Source: Posidonia oceanica
Taxonomy: Eukaryota > Streptophyta > Magnoliopsida > Alismatales > Posidoniaceae
Reading direction: 5' to 3'
NCBI GenBank assembly: GCA_037176725.1
Contig: JAZBRS010000059.1
Coordinates: forward strand, 11,581,001 to 11,645,000
DNA length: 64,000 nt
Shown: positions 43,290-55,030 of the stretch, in pieces
How the letters are laid out: every line of letters begins with the position of its first letter
How positions within the stretch are numbered: the first letter of the stretch is position 1
Program-made: the position numbers and the translations under genes
The notes under the pieces: model-generated
What the model was told of the DNA's origin: nothing
The model's database searches: none
Seen by the model: only the letters and a program-made list of their open reading frames with translations

Positions 43290-44450
43290 GTAATGCATGC
43301 AAAAATGCAAGAAAAGGACCTAAGAGTGATCTTTTAGAAAAGTTAAGGACCTAAATGCAAGTTTTTGAAAAAGTTAGGGACCTATATGCAAAGATTTTGA
43401 AAAAGTTGAGGACCTAAATGCAAAGATTTTGAAAAGTTAGGGGCTTAAATGAAAAATTTTTGAAAAAATGAGGGTCTAGATGCAATTAAAATAAAATACA
43501 GGGTCTGAAATGCAATTTAATTAGGTAAAACATGCATTTAAATGAGTTTTGAAAACATGCAGAGGACTAACATGCAATTTTGAAACATGTAGGGGCTAAA
43601 ATGCAATTTTATAAGGTAAAATGTGCTCTTAAATGCTATGTGAATGCAAACAGTGGACTAATGTGCAATTTTGAAACATACAGGGGCTAAAATGTAATTT
43701 CATAAGGAAAAATATGCTCTTAAATTATTTTTGTAAACATGCTGAGGACTAATGTGCAATTTTGAAACATGTAGGGGCTAAAATGCAATTATATAAGGAA
43801 AACATGCTTTTAAATGATGCTGTGCATGCAAATGAAGGACTAGAGTGCAAAAATCAGAAAACATGGGGTAAAAAATGCAATGTAGTAAGGAAAAGATAGA
43901 AATTAAATGAATGGATGAACTGGACAGAGGACTAAATGGCAAATAAAATAAAGATCAAGACTAAAAAGCAATTTAATAAGAAAAAAACAGAAGATTAAAT
44001 GAGTTTTAACAACCAAAGGACTAAAATGCAAAAATAAAAAGCTACTAGACTAGAAAATAAAGATCAGAAAACTTATTTGAACTACAGCAGGACCATAATG
44101 TAAATAAAATAAATAGTAGGACTGGAACTTAAAAGATAGAAATATAAATTGAACTAGAGCTGGACTGAAATGTAAATAAAATAAATAACTGAGCTGGAAT
44201 TAAAGAAAAGTAAAAAAACTGTAACTACAGAGGACTAAAAGTAAATAAAAAAAACATGCTGGGCTAGAAATAAAATAAACTTAATGCATTTACTTAACAG
44301 GAGGATTAACATGCAAATTAGCAGAATTGTAGGTTTTTCATGCAATTTTATAAGGTTTTAATTCAAATTTAAATGATTCTTAAACGATGGTAGGATTGGA
44401 AAGCAATTAAATAAAAATGCAAGGCAGAAATGCAAGTTTTGGCAAAATAA
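43290..44450 (-). repeat. Degenerate GGACTAAAATGCAATTTT repeats in LTR C
   Basis: Some 25 loosely repeated units of 30-50 bp around GG(A/G)CTAAAATGCAA(T/A)TTT, mixed with ATAAGGTAAAACATGC. No coding potential. Confidence 0.7.
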
Positions 44451-45699
44451 GCATGCTAAGTAAAAATAACTACACAGTAAAAACAGAGGAAAATCAGGCA
44501 CTGTAGCAAAATGCTGCTAGTGCTCGGAGAGGGGGAAAAAGGCTGCTGGAGAGGCGTAGAGCGGCTGGGAACCTACGCCGGAGCAGTACGGAGGCCGGAG
44601 CGGCGTCGGCGGGCGATGATGCGGCCTGGAGCAGACCGGAGAGGGCGGTGGAGCTTGACAGGCCATCTGGAAGCAGAGCGGACGACTGGAGCGTCGCTGG
44701 AGGATTTTGGAGGCAAGGCTGCACTCCTAGAGGCTTCGCAGAGCTCAGGCGATCCTCGGCGGAGCTTTCTGTAGGCTGGAGCGACGAGGGGAGCTCGGAG
44801 CTCGCCAGAGAAGACAGGTCAGCGGCGATGCTGACCCAACGCGAGAAGGAGTAGAAACCCATTCTGAGGGGCGAAAAAGCGGGAGAAGGGGAGAACTAAG
44901 CTACTGGTGGAAAGAGTCACCTATTTTGCAGTCCGGAGTGTCCCCCCGACGTGGGTGGCTTCTACAGACACCAGCGAGGTTCGTCCGGGTGCTGGAGGAG
45001 TCGGCGGCGGCTTGCGATCGTCGGGATCTGCTCCACGCGATCCTCCGGTGCTTGCTGAATGCCTAGACCGAAGCTTCGCAAACTGGCGGAAGAGATGGTG
45101 ATTTTGGGTGCTGCAGAAGTCGTCTGAGGTGGGGCGGTGATGTGTTGCTCCCTGGACCAAGTGGAGGCTGCCGGTAAACTTCTGGAGGCTGGGTGATGGG
45201 TTCTGGAAGGTTAGATTGGGTCAGTGGAGGCGTGAGGAAGGAGGATTGCTGGTGGTAGATTTTCTGGCAAAGAAAGGGCTAAGTGTTTGCTGTGGTTGGT
45301 TTGATGTGTAGTGAGGGTGAAGGCTAATGCTCAGGTGGGTTGGAAAGCTGGGGTTCTGGTGATATTCTGGGAGGAGTTTGGGGAGATTTGCGGGTCTGTG
45401 GTGTTGGGGAATTCTGGAGGAGGAGGTGTTGGGTTGCTGCTGTGGATTTCAGGTGGATGAGGGGTGATTCTAGGCTGAGAATGGCTGTGGAATGGAGGGG
45501 AAGGGTTGCTGGAAGTTGGGTGAGATTGGGGGATGAATTGGGAGAGATTTGAAGGGCTGGAAGGTCCTGGATTAGTGGAAAAGAAGAGGAGGAAGAGCTC
45601 TGATTTTTGCAAAGGAAGGGGAGGAGAAATGCAGGCTTCTCTCGCTCTTAGGACGTTCTCTCCCTCAGGGTGACGAAAGGTGGTTGAAGGAAGAGCTGG

Positions 45700-45713
45700 G
45701 TGCTGGTTTTATC
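45700..45713 (-). promoter_or_regulatory. Candidate TATA box of LTR C
   Basis: TGATAAAACCAGC on the minus strand, about 1.77 kb into the LTR. The equivalent in E is ATTTAAAACCAGC at 62458, followed by similar sequence in both. Confidence 0.4.
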
Positions 45714-47484
45714 AGGGGCACGAAGGAGCTAGGCGCAGGCTAAAGGTTTCAAATCCCACCGGCGCGAGCACTGGAGCTGATGGAGGTCAGTCGGCGAGAC
45801 GACAGGCAGTAAATGCCTCTGGAGAAGCCGTTGAGAGAAGAGAGAGGAGGGGCGAGCTGTTGCTCGAGGTGACGAAGAGGGAAAGTTGAAATTCAAAGGA
45901 GGGAGGGAAGGCTGTTGGAGGTCGCAGGAAGGAAGAAGAAATCTGAAGAAGAAGAAGAAGAAGGAAGAGGAAGAAGGAGGGAAGGGTGGAGGAGGCAGCT
46001 GCTAGAGTGGGGTGGGCCTAGCTCGGGCGGAAAAAAAAAAGAGAAAAAAGAAAGGAAGGAAGGAGGGGAATGGGGCCAATGGGCCGGACCAAAAAGAAAA
46101 GTAGAAAAGAAAGAGAAAGAAAGGGAGAAAAGGAAAGGAAAAAAAGAGGAAGAAAACGAAAAATAGAAATAAAATAGAAAAGATTTGAAAATACTTTTAA
46201 AGTAGTTGTTTTTAAGTTAGGATTTTTAATTAGGTTTTTAAAAGATTGTTTTTTAATTAGTTAATTAGGGTTAGAAGGAGTTTTAGTCTTTGATTTAAGT
46301 TTTTAGGATTTTCTTTAAGTTTTCTTTAATTTGTTTTTTGATTTTGTTTAAATGTTTGTTAAGTTTTTTAATTGTTTTTTAGTTAGGTTTTTCTTGTTAG
46401 GTTTTTTCCTTTTTCTTTTTAATTAAGTTTTTAAGTTGTTTTAAAATTTTCTAATCATTTCTTTTAGATTTGTTAAGTGTTTTTTAATTACTTGTCTTAA
46501 TGTTTTTAATTGTTTTCTTTCTTTTTTTTTAGGATTTGTTTTGTATTATTTTTAATAGGGTTCTTATTTTTTATTTGTTTTGATTATATTTTGGTTTTGC
46601 TTGATTTTATAGCATTTTCTTTTTTTTTGTTTTGCATTTTTTAGATTGCATTCTTAGTTTCCCTTTTTTAGTTGGATTTAGTTAGGTTTCTGTTTTTAAT
46701 TGTTTGTTTAAGTTTTTAATTTTTTCTTTTTAGGATTTTGATTTGTTTTTCTTTTGTTTTCCTTTTTTAATTATAGTTTTAAAGGTTTTTAAAGGCTTAT
46801 TAAAGATTTAGTGGAAGAAAGGGAAAGAAAAAGATGAGGAAGAAGAAAAGGAAGAAATGGAGAAAGAAAGAAGAAAGAGAGGAGAGGGAGGAAAATAAAT
46901 ATTGGAAAATCAAGAGATAAGCTAAAAATAAAATAAAAATTCAAATAAAATGCAGAAAGGAGAGATGCATAAGCTGGGCCCACTGCCAAGCAAGGAAAAG
47001 AGAGAGAAGGGAGTGAAAAGAAGGAGAATAAGAAGGAGAGAGAAAAGAATAATTCAGGAGAGAGAAAAGGATAATTTAGAGAAATGAAGGGGTTAGAGGT
47101 TTGGAAAAGAGGTGGAATTTGGTGAGTGTGCGGCCTAGAGTCTCTAGTGTTTGACCCAGGGTTTGGAGTTAGATTTTGGGAAGGTTTTGGAAGGATTTTG
47201 GGGTGTAGAAAAAGGGTAGTTTTACCTAGGTTTTCTAGGGTTTTTGGGAGTGGTTTTGGTTTGAAATTCTAAGGATTTTTTGGTGGGTTTTCTAAGTTAG
47301 GAAGGATGGGTTTTGCTATGGTATTTGGGTAGTTTTTGGATTTGGGAAATGGGTGTGATTCTAGGTTAGGTTTGGGTTTGATTTGAAGAGAAGGATGAGA
47401 GGAAAGGTGTAGGTTTGGACCTAGATTTGGATTGAGAAGCCACTAGAAGATTTCATTGATTCAGCCTGTCAAAATGGGGTGTCA

Positions 47485-47502
47485 ATAGATGCCCCTCCCT
47501 GA
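47485..47502 (-). other. Polypurine tract of element C
   Basis: TCAGGGAGGGGCATCTAT on minus, directly before the LTR start TGACACCCC. Confidence 0.85.
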
Positions 47503-48011
47503 GCGAGGTCAAGCAAAGCGTGGCTGCTGCTCAGGGTTGACAAGACACCCCATCTGACTGACGGGAGCAGAAGATTGCTATTAGCGTGAGCCACTTATTC
47601 GGCGGATGCACCGAACGTCGTAGCTCGTTGCCGCAATGCAAAATGCAGGTGCAGATGGATGGAATGCAATGTATGCAATGCATGCTAATGCAGATGTTAG
47701 TGCAAAAGTTAGTACAGATGCGAATGCTGATGCAGTACAAATGAAGCTAATGATGTTAGATTAGCATGCAATGTTAGAAAAAGAAGAGCAGAATTGATGC
47801 AAAATGAATGCTAAAAGAAATCACGATGTAGCGCAAAAATCTGGTGGCTAGGTCCAAACTTGCGCAACAAGGCGAGAAAGAAAAGTACAGCTTGTCCCCG
47901 CTTGGGGGAGCAAGCAAGCAAAAAAGAAGCGCGAATGGAGAGGGGCCAATTCTCCTATCGCGGGGGGGATGCGGGACTTTGTCTTCCTGGAACAATGTCG
48001 CGCGAAGAAGG
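47503..48011 (-). other. Conserved segment before PPT of element C
   Basis: It shares AGGGTTGACAAGACACC and a TCGTTGCCGCAATGCAAATG-type patch with element D at 22990-23130. Rich in ATGCTAATG/ATGCAATG words. No gene. Confidence 0.5.
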
Positions 48012-49036
48012 TGATAAGATATCGGACTTATCGGCCGAAGGATGATAGTTTACAGTCCTATCAACCGGAAGCGATAGTTTATGGTCCTATCAACCGAAGG
48101 GTGCAGTTGTGAGTGATAGTTACTGGATATCAGCCATAAAACATGATTGTGTAGGATAGTTTCGAATATCAGCTGGAGAGCGATAGTTTACGGTCCTATC
48201 AACCGGAAGTGATAGTTTACGGTCCTATCAATCGGAAGCGATAATTTACAGTCCTATCAACCGGAAGCACAATCCAGGAGTGATAGTTACTGGTTATCAA
48301 TCGTATAACGCAAATGCCCGCGATAGTTTTGGATATCAGCCAGAGAGCGATAGTTTACGGTCCTATCAACTGGAAGCAATAGTTTACGGGCCTATCAACT
48401 GGGAGCGATAGTTTACGATCCTATCAACCGGAAGCGATAATTTACGGTCCTATCAACCGGAAGGGGCATTTGCGAGTGATAGTTACTGGATATCAGCCGT
48501 ATAACATGATTTGCGCAAGATAGTTTCGGATATCAGCCGAAGAGTGATAGTTTACAATCCTATCAACCGGAAGCGATAGTTTATGGGCCTATCAACCCGG
48601 AGCGACAGTTTACGGGCCTATCAACCCGGAGCGATAGTTTACGGTCCTATCAACCGGAAGCACAATCATGAGGGATAGTTACTGGTTATCAGCTGTATAA
48701 TGCAATTGCAGGTGATAGTTTTGGATATCAGCCAAAGATGAGTTTCGGATCATCAGCCAGAGAACGATAGTTTACGGTCCTATCAACCGGAAAGAGCAAT
48801 TGCAAGGGATAGTTACTGGATATCAACCGTATAACGTAATTGCAAGTGATAGTTTTGGATATCAGCCAAAGATGAGTTTCGGATCATCAGCCAGAGAACG
48901 ATAGTTTACGGTCCTATCAACCGGAAGGTGCAATTATGAGGGACAGTTACTGGATGTCAGCCGTATAACACAACTGCGGGATAGTTTTGGATATCAGCCA
49001 AAGATGGTAGTTTACGGTCCTATCAACCGGAAGGAG
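48012..49036 (-). repeat. Pseudoknot-like repeat array I of element C
   Basis: About 35 units of 25-30 bp. Each has GATAG...CTATC or GATA...TATC arms, and the loop holds 3-5 bases complementary to the bases just outside the stem: CGGT/ACCG, CGGG/CCCG, TTTGG/CCAAA, TTCGG/CCGAA. The pairs change together between unit types. Loop-to-flank pairing of this kind is an H-type pseudoknot on either strand. Confidence 0.85.
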
Positions 49037-49039
49037 GGG

Positions 49040-49089
<50 letters not shown>

Positions 49090-49116
49090 ATGATCAATCG
49101 ATTGATTGATTGATGA

Positions 49117-49147
<31 letters not shown>

Positions 49148-49214
49148 ATTGATTGATTGATTGATTGAGATGATTGATTGATTGAGATTGAGATTGAGAT
49201 TGATTGATTGATTG
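49037..49214 (-). repeat. (TTGA)n microsatellite
   Basis: Some 40 units of GATT/TTGA, with GAGATT interruptions, between the two structured arrays. Confidence 0.95.
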
Positions 49215-49600
49215 ATAAGATATCGGACTTATCGACCGGTAAAAAGAGGATGATAAGATATCGGACTTATCGACCGGCAAAACAATAGAAGATAAGATAT
49301 CGGACTTATCGACCGGCAAAGAGAGGATGATAAGATGTCGGACTTATCGACCGTCAAAAGAATAGATGATAAGATATCGGACTTATCGACCAGCAAAGAG
49401 AGGATGATAAGATGTCGGACTTATCGGCCGTCAAAAGAATAGATGATAAGATATCGGACTTATCGGCCGGTAAAAGAATAAGATGATAAGATATCGAACT
49501 TATCGGCCGGCAAATGAATGGGTCATAAGATATCGGACTTATCGGCCGGCAAATGAATGGGTGATAAGATATCAGACTTATCGGCCGGCAAAAGAATAAG
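49215..49600 (-). repeat. Pseudoknot-like repeat array II of element C
   Basis: Ten units of 36-40 bp: GATAAG...CTTATC arms, loop ATATCGGA, followed by GACCGG or GGCCGG that can pair with the loop CGG. One unit also starts array I at 48012. Confidence 0.85.
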
Positions 49601-50081
49601 TTTCGCGAGAGCAGATCATCCCATGATACCAGGAATATCATGGGGGAAAGGGAGGGGGAATGATACCAAGGGGCGATCAAAAGATGCCCCTGGTATCAGG
49701 ATGATGCCAGGGGTTGGCCAGCACATCCTTGGCATCAAAAACAGAGGATGAAGACAAAACTGACGTGTTTGCTAGACGAGTAGTTTAGGGTACCAGCCCG
49801 TGGAAGAAGATTTGGACAATGGTGCTCGGCAGCTTTGCTTGTTCGGCTGGCATGGGTCAGCACTCGGATTGGTTGAAGAGGACTTTCCTGTAGTGTTCGG
49901 CAGCAAGTCTGGCCAAGGGCCCTGCAATGTGATTAATACGATCATGCATGCACTTGAAGCAGATTTGGAATGCAAACAGGTGGCTCAGAACACCTTTGTA
50001 TTGATAGAACTTGATTACATGCCTGTGGCAGGCCAAAAGATACAGCATAAGACAAAACAGGTAGACAGCTACGCAGATGCT
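49601..50081 (-). other. Spacer 3' of the PMD-like gene in C
   Basis: It contains an inverted repeat CCCCTGGTATC (49687-49697) / GATGCCAGGGG (49703-49713) and several further CCAGG/GATACC words. A 126-codon + strand frame at 49800 has no recognised domain and is antisense to the element; not called. Confidence 0.45.
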
Positions 50082-51284
50082 TTAGTCGATCCGAGCTTTC
50101 TTTGCCTTTCTGGAGTCAGGGAACTGGGGAGCATTAGGAGGTATCTCACTGATGGGCCAGAACACTTGTACCTTTGTTAGATATTCAGGAGTGCATCCCG
50201 AGCCTTGCGCAGATGCTAAGTCGGCTGACCGCACTCCATGCTGCATAAGATTAGCTAGCTGAGTTGTAGCAGATGTTGAGCCCAAAGGATAAGTTTGGAG
50301 GAGCCTGGGGGCTGTGCTGTCTATGAAGGCGCCCTACTGGAGGCCGAACTGCCGCATGACCCTGACGGGATGATACTCCACACCCCCGGTGAATCCAGGC
50401 AGCACCACAAGTCGCGTATCGCGGGTGTCGAAGAAAACAGTGAAAGGCTCAACCGCAGATGGAATGATGCGCCATGCTACGGTGTCGTCCGTCAGCTCTG
50501 ATAGCTTCTTGTATTCTTCCGGGATGCTTTTGATTGTCTTGGCATGGCCGCTGTTGCAGTAAGTCTCGATAGCATTGCCCTGGGGGCGCAGTAAGTCCAA
50601 TTCTAGATGTGCAGCCAGCCAGATCTGTACTAGCACTCCACAGTCGTGGAAGTGTCGGCAGCGGTGAGAGATGCGGTCCAGCCCACAATATGTTTCAGCC
50701 AAGACAACTGGTGCCAGGTCTATCTGCCTAGTCACCACAGCTAGTGCGATTTCAGCAATTTCTATCGCAACTGTCATCCGGCCATGAGTGAATATCAGCT
50801 CACCTAGAAATCGAGTGACAAATCCCCGAAGCCACAGATCATCCCCGAGCTCAGCACGCTTGTCTATGATTTCATCAAAGTAATTCAAGCACAGCATGGG
50901 CGTAAGGCCGCTGGTGCAGATCAGTCTTTGCTGGCACCGATCAGTAGAAAGCCCAGATTGTTTGCATAGGACCGTTAGGTACTTGTCACGCCTCATGAAG
51001 ATGGACGGTCCCATCAGCCGAGAGAAGCCATAGATGCAGCGCACCTCTTCCAATGTTGGTTTCAGCTCTGTCCTTCCGAAGCGGAAGACATGGTGCGCTA
51101 GCTTCCAGAATCTTGCGGCAGCGCACAAGAGGTGACGGCTTACTTCGACATTAGCCGCCTTCAGCAGTTTTGTTGGTATGCCCCAGAGGCGCAGCTTTTC
51201 ACAGTCTTCCTGGGTAAGCTTGCCGATCCAACCCCACAAGGTCTCAGAACAGTGTACTGGGGTCTCAAGAGTGGGGTAACCCAT
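50082..51284 (-). pseudogene. PMD-like / DUF7745-like protein in sense of element C
   Basis: 401 codons in one frame from ATG 51284 to the stop at 50082, with one internal TAG at 50334. Features: FWKLAHHVFRFGRTELKPTLEEVRCIYGF (the counterpart of the PMD WRPETHTF...LLG motif), a long helical middle with LGELIFTHGRMTVAIEIAEIAL, and near the end YHPVRVMRQFGLQ, the RVLRQFG ending seen in PMD proteins. A basic tail RKAKKARID follows. It is related in fold family to the three antisense genes of A but clearly a separate branch, and lies on the element's own sense strand after pol. An upstream exon cannot be excluded. Function unknown; nuclear chromatin role is known only for distant host relatives. 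Confidence 0.7.
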
Positions 51285-52750
51285 GGCACAGGCCGCAGAG
51301 TGAAACAGACAAATGCTGCAGAATCTTCAAGGTACCTGTTATCAATGCTGTAGATAGTTAGATCACATAGGCATATAATCTCTAAGTGAAAGCAGAATCT
51401 GAAGCTGGTAAAGTAGTTCAATATATTCAACAGTTAACATCAGAACATAGCAGCTAAGCATTTATGAGTAGGGGAATTCTGTTGATACGGGGGCGAGGAC
51501 TGGCAAGAGTTCTGGACCAGTGCAACTTGAGCGGCGTCAACGCATGCTTGGCAAGAGTACTGTCTCAAAGCCGAGGCAAGTTTGCAGAGCGGAATGGTTG
51601 GAAAGAAGGAAGCGATGATTGGAGATGCAGGCATGCATGATGCAGGTTGATATGCTTGAGATAGGATTAGTATGCTTTGCCCTCAGCATACGGAGTGCTT
51701 TGGTGCCTGCTGCAGAGGAAGGGAGCGGTCCTTGACTCATTGGGCCCTACTTAGACTCTTAGCTTGCTAGTGGCACTCCGGAAGGAGTGTTGGCGGTATT
51801 CAGGCGGTGGTGTAGCGAGGACAGGCTACCTGCTAAACTCTCAGGACGTACACCTACTTTTTCTGCTCTCTTTCTTTTTGTTTTCTCCCTCATGGATGTG
51901 CAGGCTTTCTCTGCCCCTAGCTAGGAGATGGTAAGTGTTTGCTTTTGAGGTGGACAGGTTGTGGACCTTTTAGGCTTACACCCTTGGTTTTCTTCTAAGG
52001 TACGGGGGGATGATATTGCCTGTATTTTTGGGTTGACTTTTGTCCAACCCTTTTCTTTTCTTTCTTTTTTTTTCCTTTCTTGCTTGCTTTTCCCCTTTTT
52101 TTTTTGTTTGTTTGACTTCTTTTCCCCTTCTTTGTTTTCAGGCTTTTGCTATCCCCATTTTGGAGGCAAAAAAGAAGGGTGCTTAGGTTCTTGGATGTGG
52201 GCTTTGGGTCTCCTCTGAGATGAACAGAGGGAGCAGGGTTGGACTGCACACCCCTATCTCTAAGGTCGACTTCTGTCTTTGCCTTTTGTTCCTTTTGATG
52301 TGCCCAACCCTAGATGTCTATTCTCTCTCTCTTTTTTTGAACTCACATCCTAGCATTTTTTTTCCCTCAGAAGTGTATGTCCTTATGAGTTTGGGCAATT
52401 CGCCTGTCCTGATTGGTGGTGGCTCCCTCACTAGCTAAGACATCTGAGTAGTGCCAAGTGAGGCAAGGTGTACTCCTTCCAAAGCAGGCAAGCACTTCCG
52501 GTTTCATCATTGGGCAGAATGCAATGCATGAGCTATGAGGATGCCGACAATGATTTGAAAAAAGGATGATGTTCAGAAAGGATGAAATGCAATGGGGATG
52601 TGTAGGAGGAGAAATGCAAGAGAAGGATAGAAGAAGCATGAGAAAATATACAGGAATAGAGATATGAGAGGCAAGATGGGAGATATAGGTAGGATGTGAA
52701 TGCAAGTATATAGATAGGGGGAAAAGCGTCTGCAACGGGGTTGCCTTGGG
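51285..52750 (-). other. Spacer between pol and PMD-like gene, element C
   Basis: Purine-rich on minus (T-rich on +, 52030-52140). I see no gene, word cluster or repeat. It may contain the promoter of the PMD-like gene, but no TATA stands out. Confidence 0.4.
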
Positions 52751-54060
52751 CTACTGATAGTACTTCTTGAGGTAGCAGAGGTTGACGGGCTCAGACTGCT
52801 CGACCTGATCCATATCCTCAAGAGTTACAGTGCCGCCTGAGAAGACCTGTTTGACCACGAAGGGGCCATGCCAGTTAGGTCGGAATTTCCCTCGACCATC
52901 AGGCAAGTGAATGGTGCATAGAACCAGGTCTCCCGGCCGGAAGCCTCTGGGCTAAACCTTCTTCAAGTATGATTTGGCCATTCTCTTCTGGTAGTAGTGA
53001 GCATTGTGCATAGCTTGCAGCCTATGCTCATCAATCAGATTTAGTTGGACGCAGCAGTCTTCGACCCATTTTGCTTCTTCCAACTCAGCTTCCCGTAGGA
53101 TCTACAACGACGGGATCTCTACCTCGATAGGCAACACCGCCTCCATGCCATACACCAGAGAGTATGGGGTGGCTCCTGTTGAAGTTCGGACAGATGTCCT
53201 ATACGCCTAGAGTGCGTAAGGAAGCTTGTCGTGCCAATCCTCATGAGTTTCTGCCATCTTCTTCAGGATTTTGACCAGGTTTTTGTTGGCAGACTCCACT
53301 ACACCATTCATCTGCGGCCGGTAGGGCGAGGATCTGTGGTGTTTGATGCTGAAGCTCTGCAGATAATCTTCGATCCTCTTAGCAATGAAATTTGTGCCGT
53401 TATCAGAGATGATTGCATGCGGGACCCCATACCGAGCTATGATATTGTTTCTGATGAACTTTTCTGTAGCCACGGCAGTTACTGTTTTGTAAGAGGCCGC
53501 TTCCACCCACTTGGTAAAGTAATCAATCGCTACCAGAATGTAACGATGACCATTGGAAGCTGCAGGGTAGATGGCGCCAATGACATCAATCCCCTAGGTG
53601 GAGAAGGGCCATGGCGACGACATGCTATGCAATTCTTGTGGGGGCGCCTGAATGAAGTTGCCATGCACTTGGCAGTTGTGGCATCTGCGCACGAACCGAC
53701 AGCAGTCTACTTCCATAGTTAACCAGAAGTATCCTTGAAGCATTATCTTCTTGGCCAAGAGGACACCGTTCATGTGTGGGCCGCAGGTCCCCGCATGCAC
53801 TTGAAGCATCAGCATGTCAGCCTCTGATTTGTTCAGGCAGCACAGGAGCATTTGAATGTATGATCTCTTGTACAACTGTCCTGCCTCTAATACATACTTT
53901 GATGCCAGACGCATCAGAGTTCTTTTGTCTACTGCTGAGGTATCAGGTGGAAAGCTGTCAGACTCCAGGAAAGCTTTTATATCTTGATACCAGGGCTGCT
54001 GCTCTTCTGCTGAATCTGCCTCTTCTATGTTCATACAGTGCGCAGGCTGCTCTATGCGAG
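52751..54060 (-). pseudogene. Element C integrase
   Basis: HHCC domain: VHAGTCGPHMNG and CHNCQVHG near 53830-53660. Core D at 53587 (IDVIGAI), D at 53404 (SDNG), E at 53296 (VVESANKN), giving D-x35-E. The C-terminal domain has WHGPFVVKQVFSGG and ends LKKYYQ, stop at 52751. Internal TAGs at 53594 and 53206 stand where relatives have Trp, plus two nearer the C-terminus (about 53100 and 52955). No frameshift. Confidence 0.85.
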
Positions 54061-54480
54061 TAACAGATACATCCACTGTGCTGTCTTCAGGTATGCTGAG
54101 CCAGGATGCCAGGGTTGCCAACGCATCTGCATATGCGTTCCTTGCTCGGTTCATATATGTGAAGCGGATGCTCGCAAACTGTTCTATTAGCTTCAGCAGG
54201 TGTTCATGATATGACAGTAGCTTTGGATCCTTTGTCTTCTACTCGCCATTGACTTGAGAAATCACCAGCATGGCATCGCCATGCACTAGTAGCTTCTGTA
54301 CCTTGTGCTCAAGGGCAACATTCAGTCCTAGGATGCATGCCTCATACTCTGCCTTGTTATTGGTGCATCTGAAGGTCAGCTTCCTGGTGAAGGGAATCAA
54401 CTGTCCCTGAGGCGTTGTCAGCACTGCGCCTATGCCTCGGCCTTTCTTATTCACGGCACCATCAAAGTATAACTGCCATT
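54061..54480 (-). pseudogene. Element C archaeal-type RNase H
   Basis: WQLYFDGAVNKKGRGIGAVL, NNKAEYEACILGLNVALEH, VHGDAMLVISQ and NAYADALATL supply the four catalytic acids D-E-D-D in a single frame, interrupted by one TAG at 54239. Confidence 0.85.
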
Positions 54481-54559
54481 GCTCCTGATCTTCAAGGTCT
54501 TTATCTTCAAAGTCCTCCATTGCAAAGAGAATATCTTCATCTGGGAACTGCGTCTGGAG

Positions 54560-55030
54560 TGGCTGATATTCAAGCAGAGGGAGATCAGCAAGATGGTCTG
54601 CCATAGCTAGGCCTTTAATAAACTTCTGAGTGACAAAGGTGATGTCGTACTGAGATAGTAGCACCTGCCAATTAACACATCTGCTTACCATGGCCGGTTT
54701 CTGAAAGAGAAACTTGATGGGATCATGTCGGCACAAGAGCTGAACTGGGTATGCCATCATGTAATGCCTTAATTTCTGTACAGCCTAGACAAGAGATAGG
54801 CAAGTCTTCTCTATTGTACTGTACCTGGCTTCGCATTCATTGAACTTCTTGCTCAGGTAGTAAATGGCCCGCTCCTTTCTACCTGACTCATCATGTTGGC
54901 CCAAGACGGCGCCCATGGAATGCTGTGTGGTAGAAAGGTAGAGAAGTAAGGGTCTCCCTGGTGTGGGGGGAACCAAGACAGAAGGCTTGATCAACAGTTG
55001 CTTGATCTTGGCAAATGCAGCTTGACACTC
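54560..55030 (-). pseudogene. Element C Ty3-type RNase H
   Basis: SMGAVLGQHDESGRKERAIYYLSKKF, EARYSTIEKTCLSLV and LRHYM. A TAG at 54785 stands where element A has Trp (LALVWASQ). As in A, the first acidic residue of an active RNase H is not seen in LYLSTTQHSMGA, so catalysis probably rests on the aRNH. Confidence 0.75.

Larger units (their letters stand above)
41566..47484 (-). mobile_element. 3' LTR of element C (5919 bp)
   Basis: It starts (minus) TGACACCCCATTTTGACAGG at 47484 next to the PPT and ends GGGATTACTACA at 41566. Its first 3.4 kb align, with many differences, to the + strand from 60530. Inside are a TATA-like box near 45710, Ser/Pro-rich GC-rich sequence 44500-45650, AT-rich stretches, degenerate 35-bp repeats and a 30-bp array. 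LTRs of this size are typical of Ogre. Confidence 0.8.

Noticed and set aside
44511..45160. GC-rich Arg/Ala-rich frames in LTR C
   Set aside because: Several frames open at once because of GC richness; no domain; inside an LTR.
49037..49214. Telomere-type repeat
   Set aside because: The unit is TTGA/GATT, not TTTAGGG; a simple microsatellite.
49800..50180. 126-codon plus-strand frame
   Set aside because: Antisense to element C, no recognised domain, no supporting signals.
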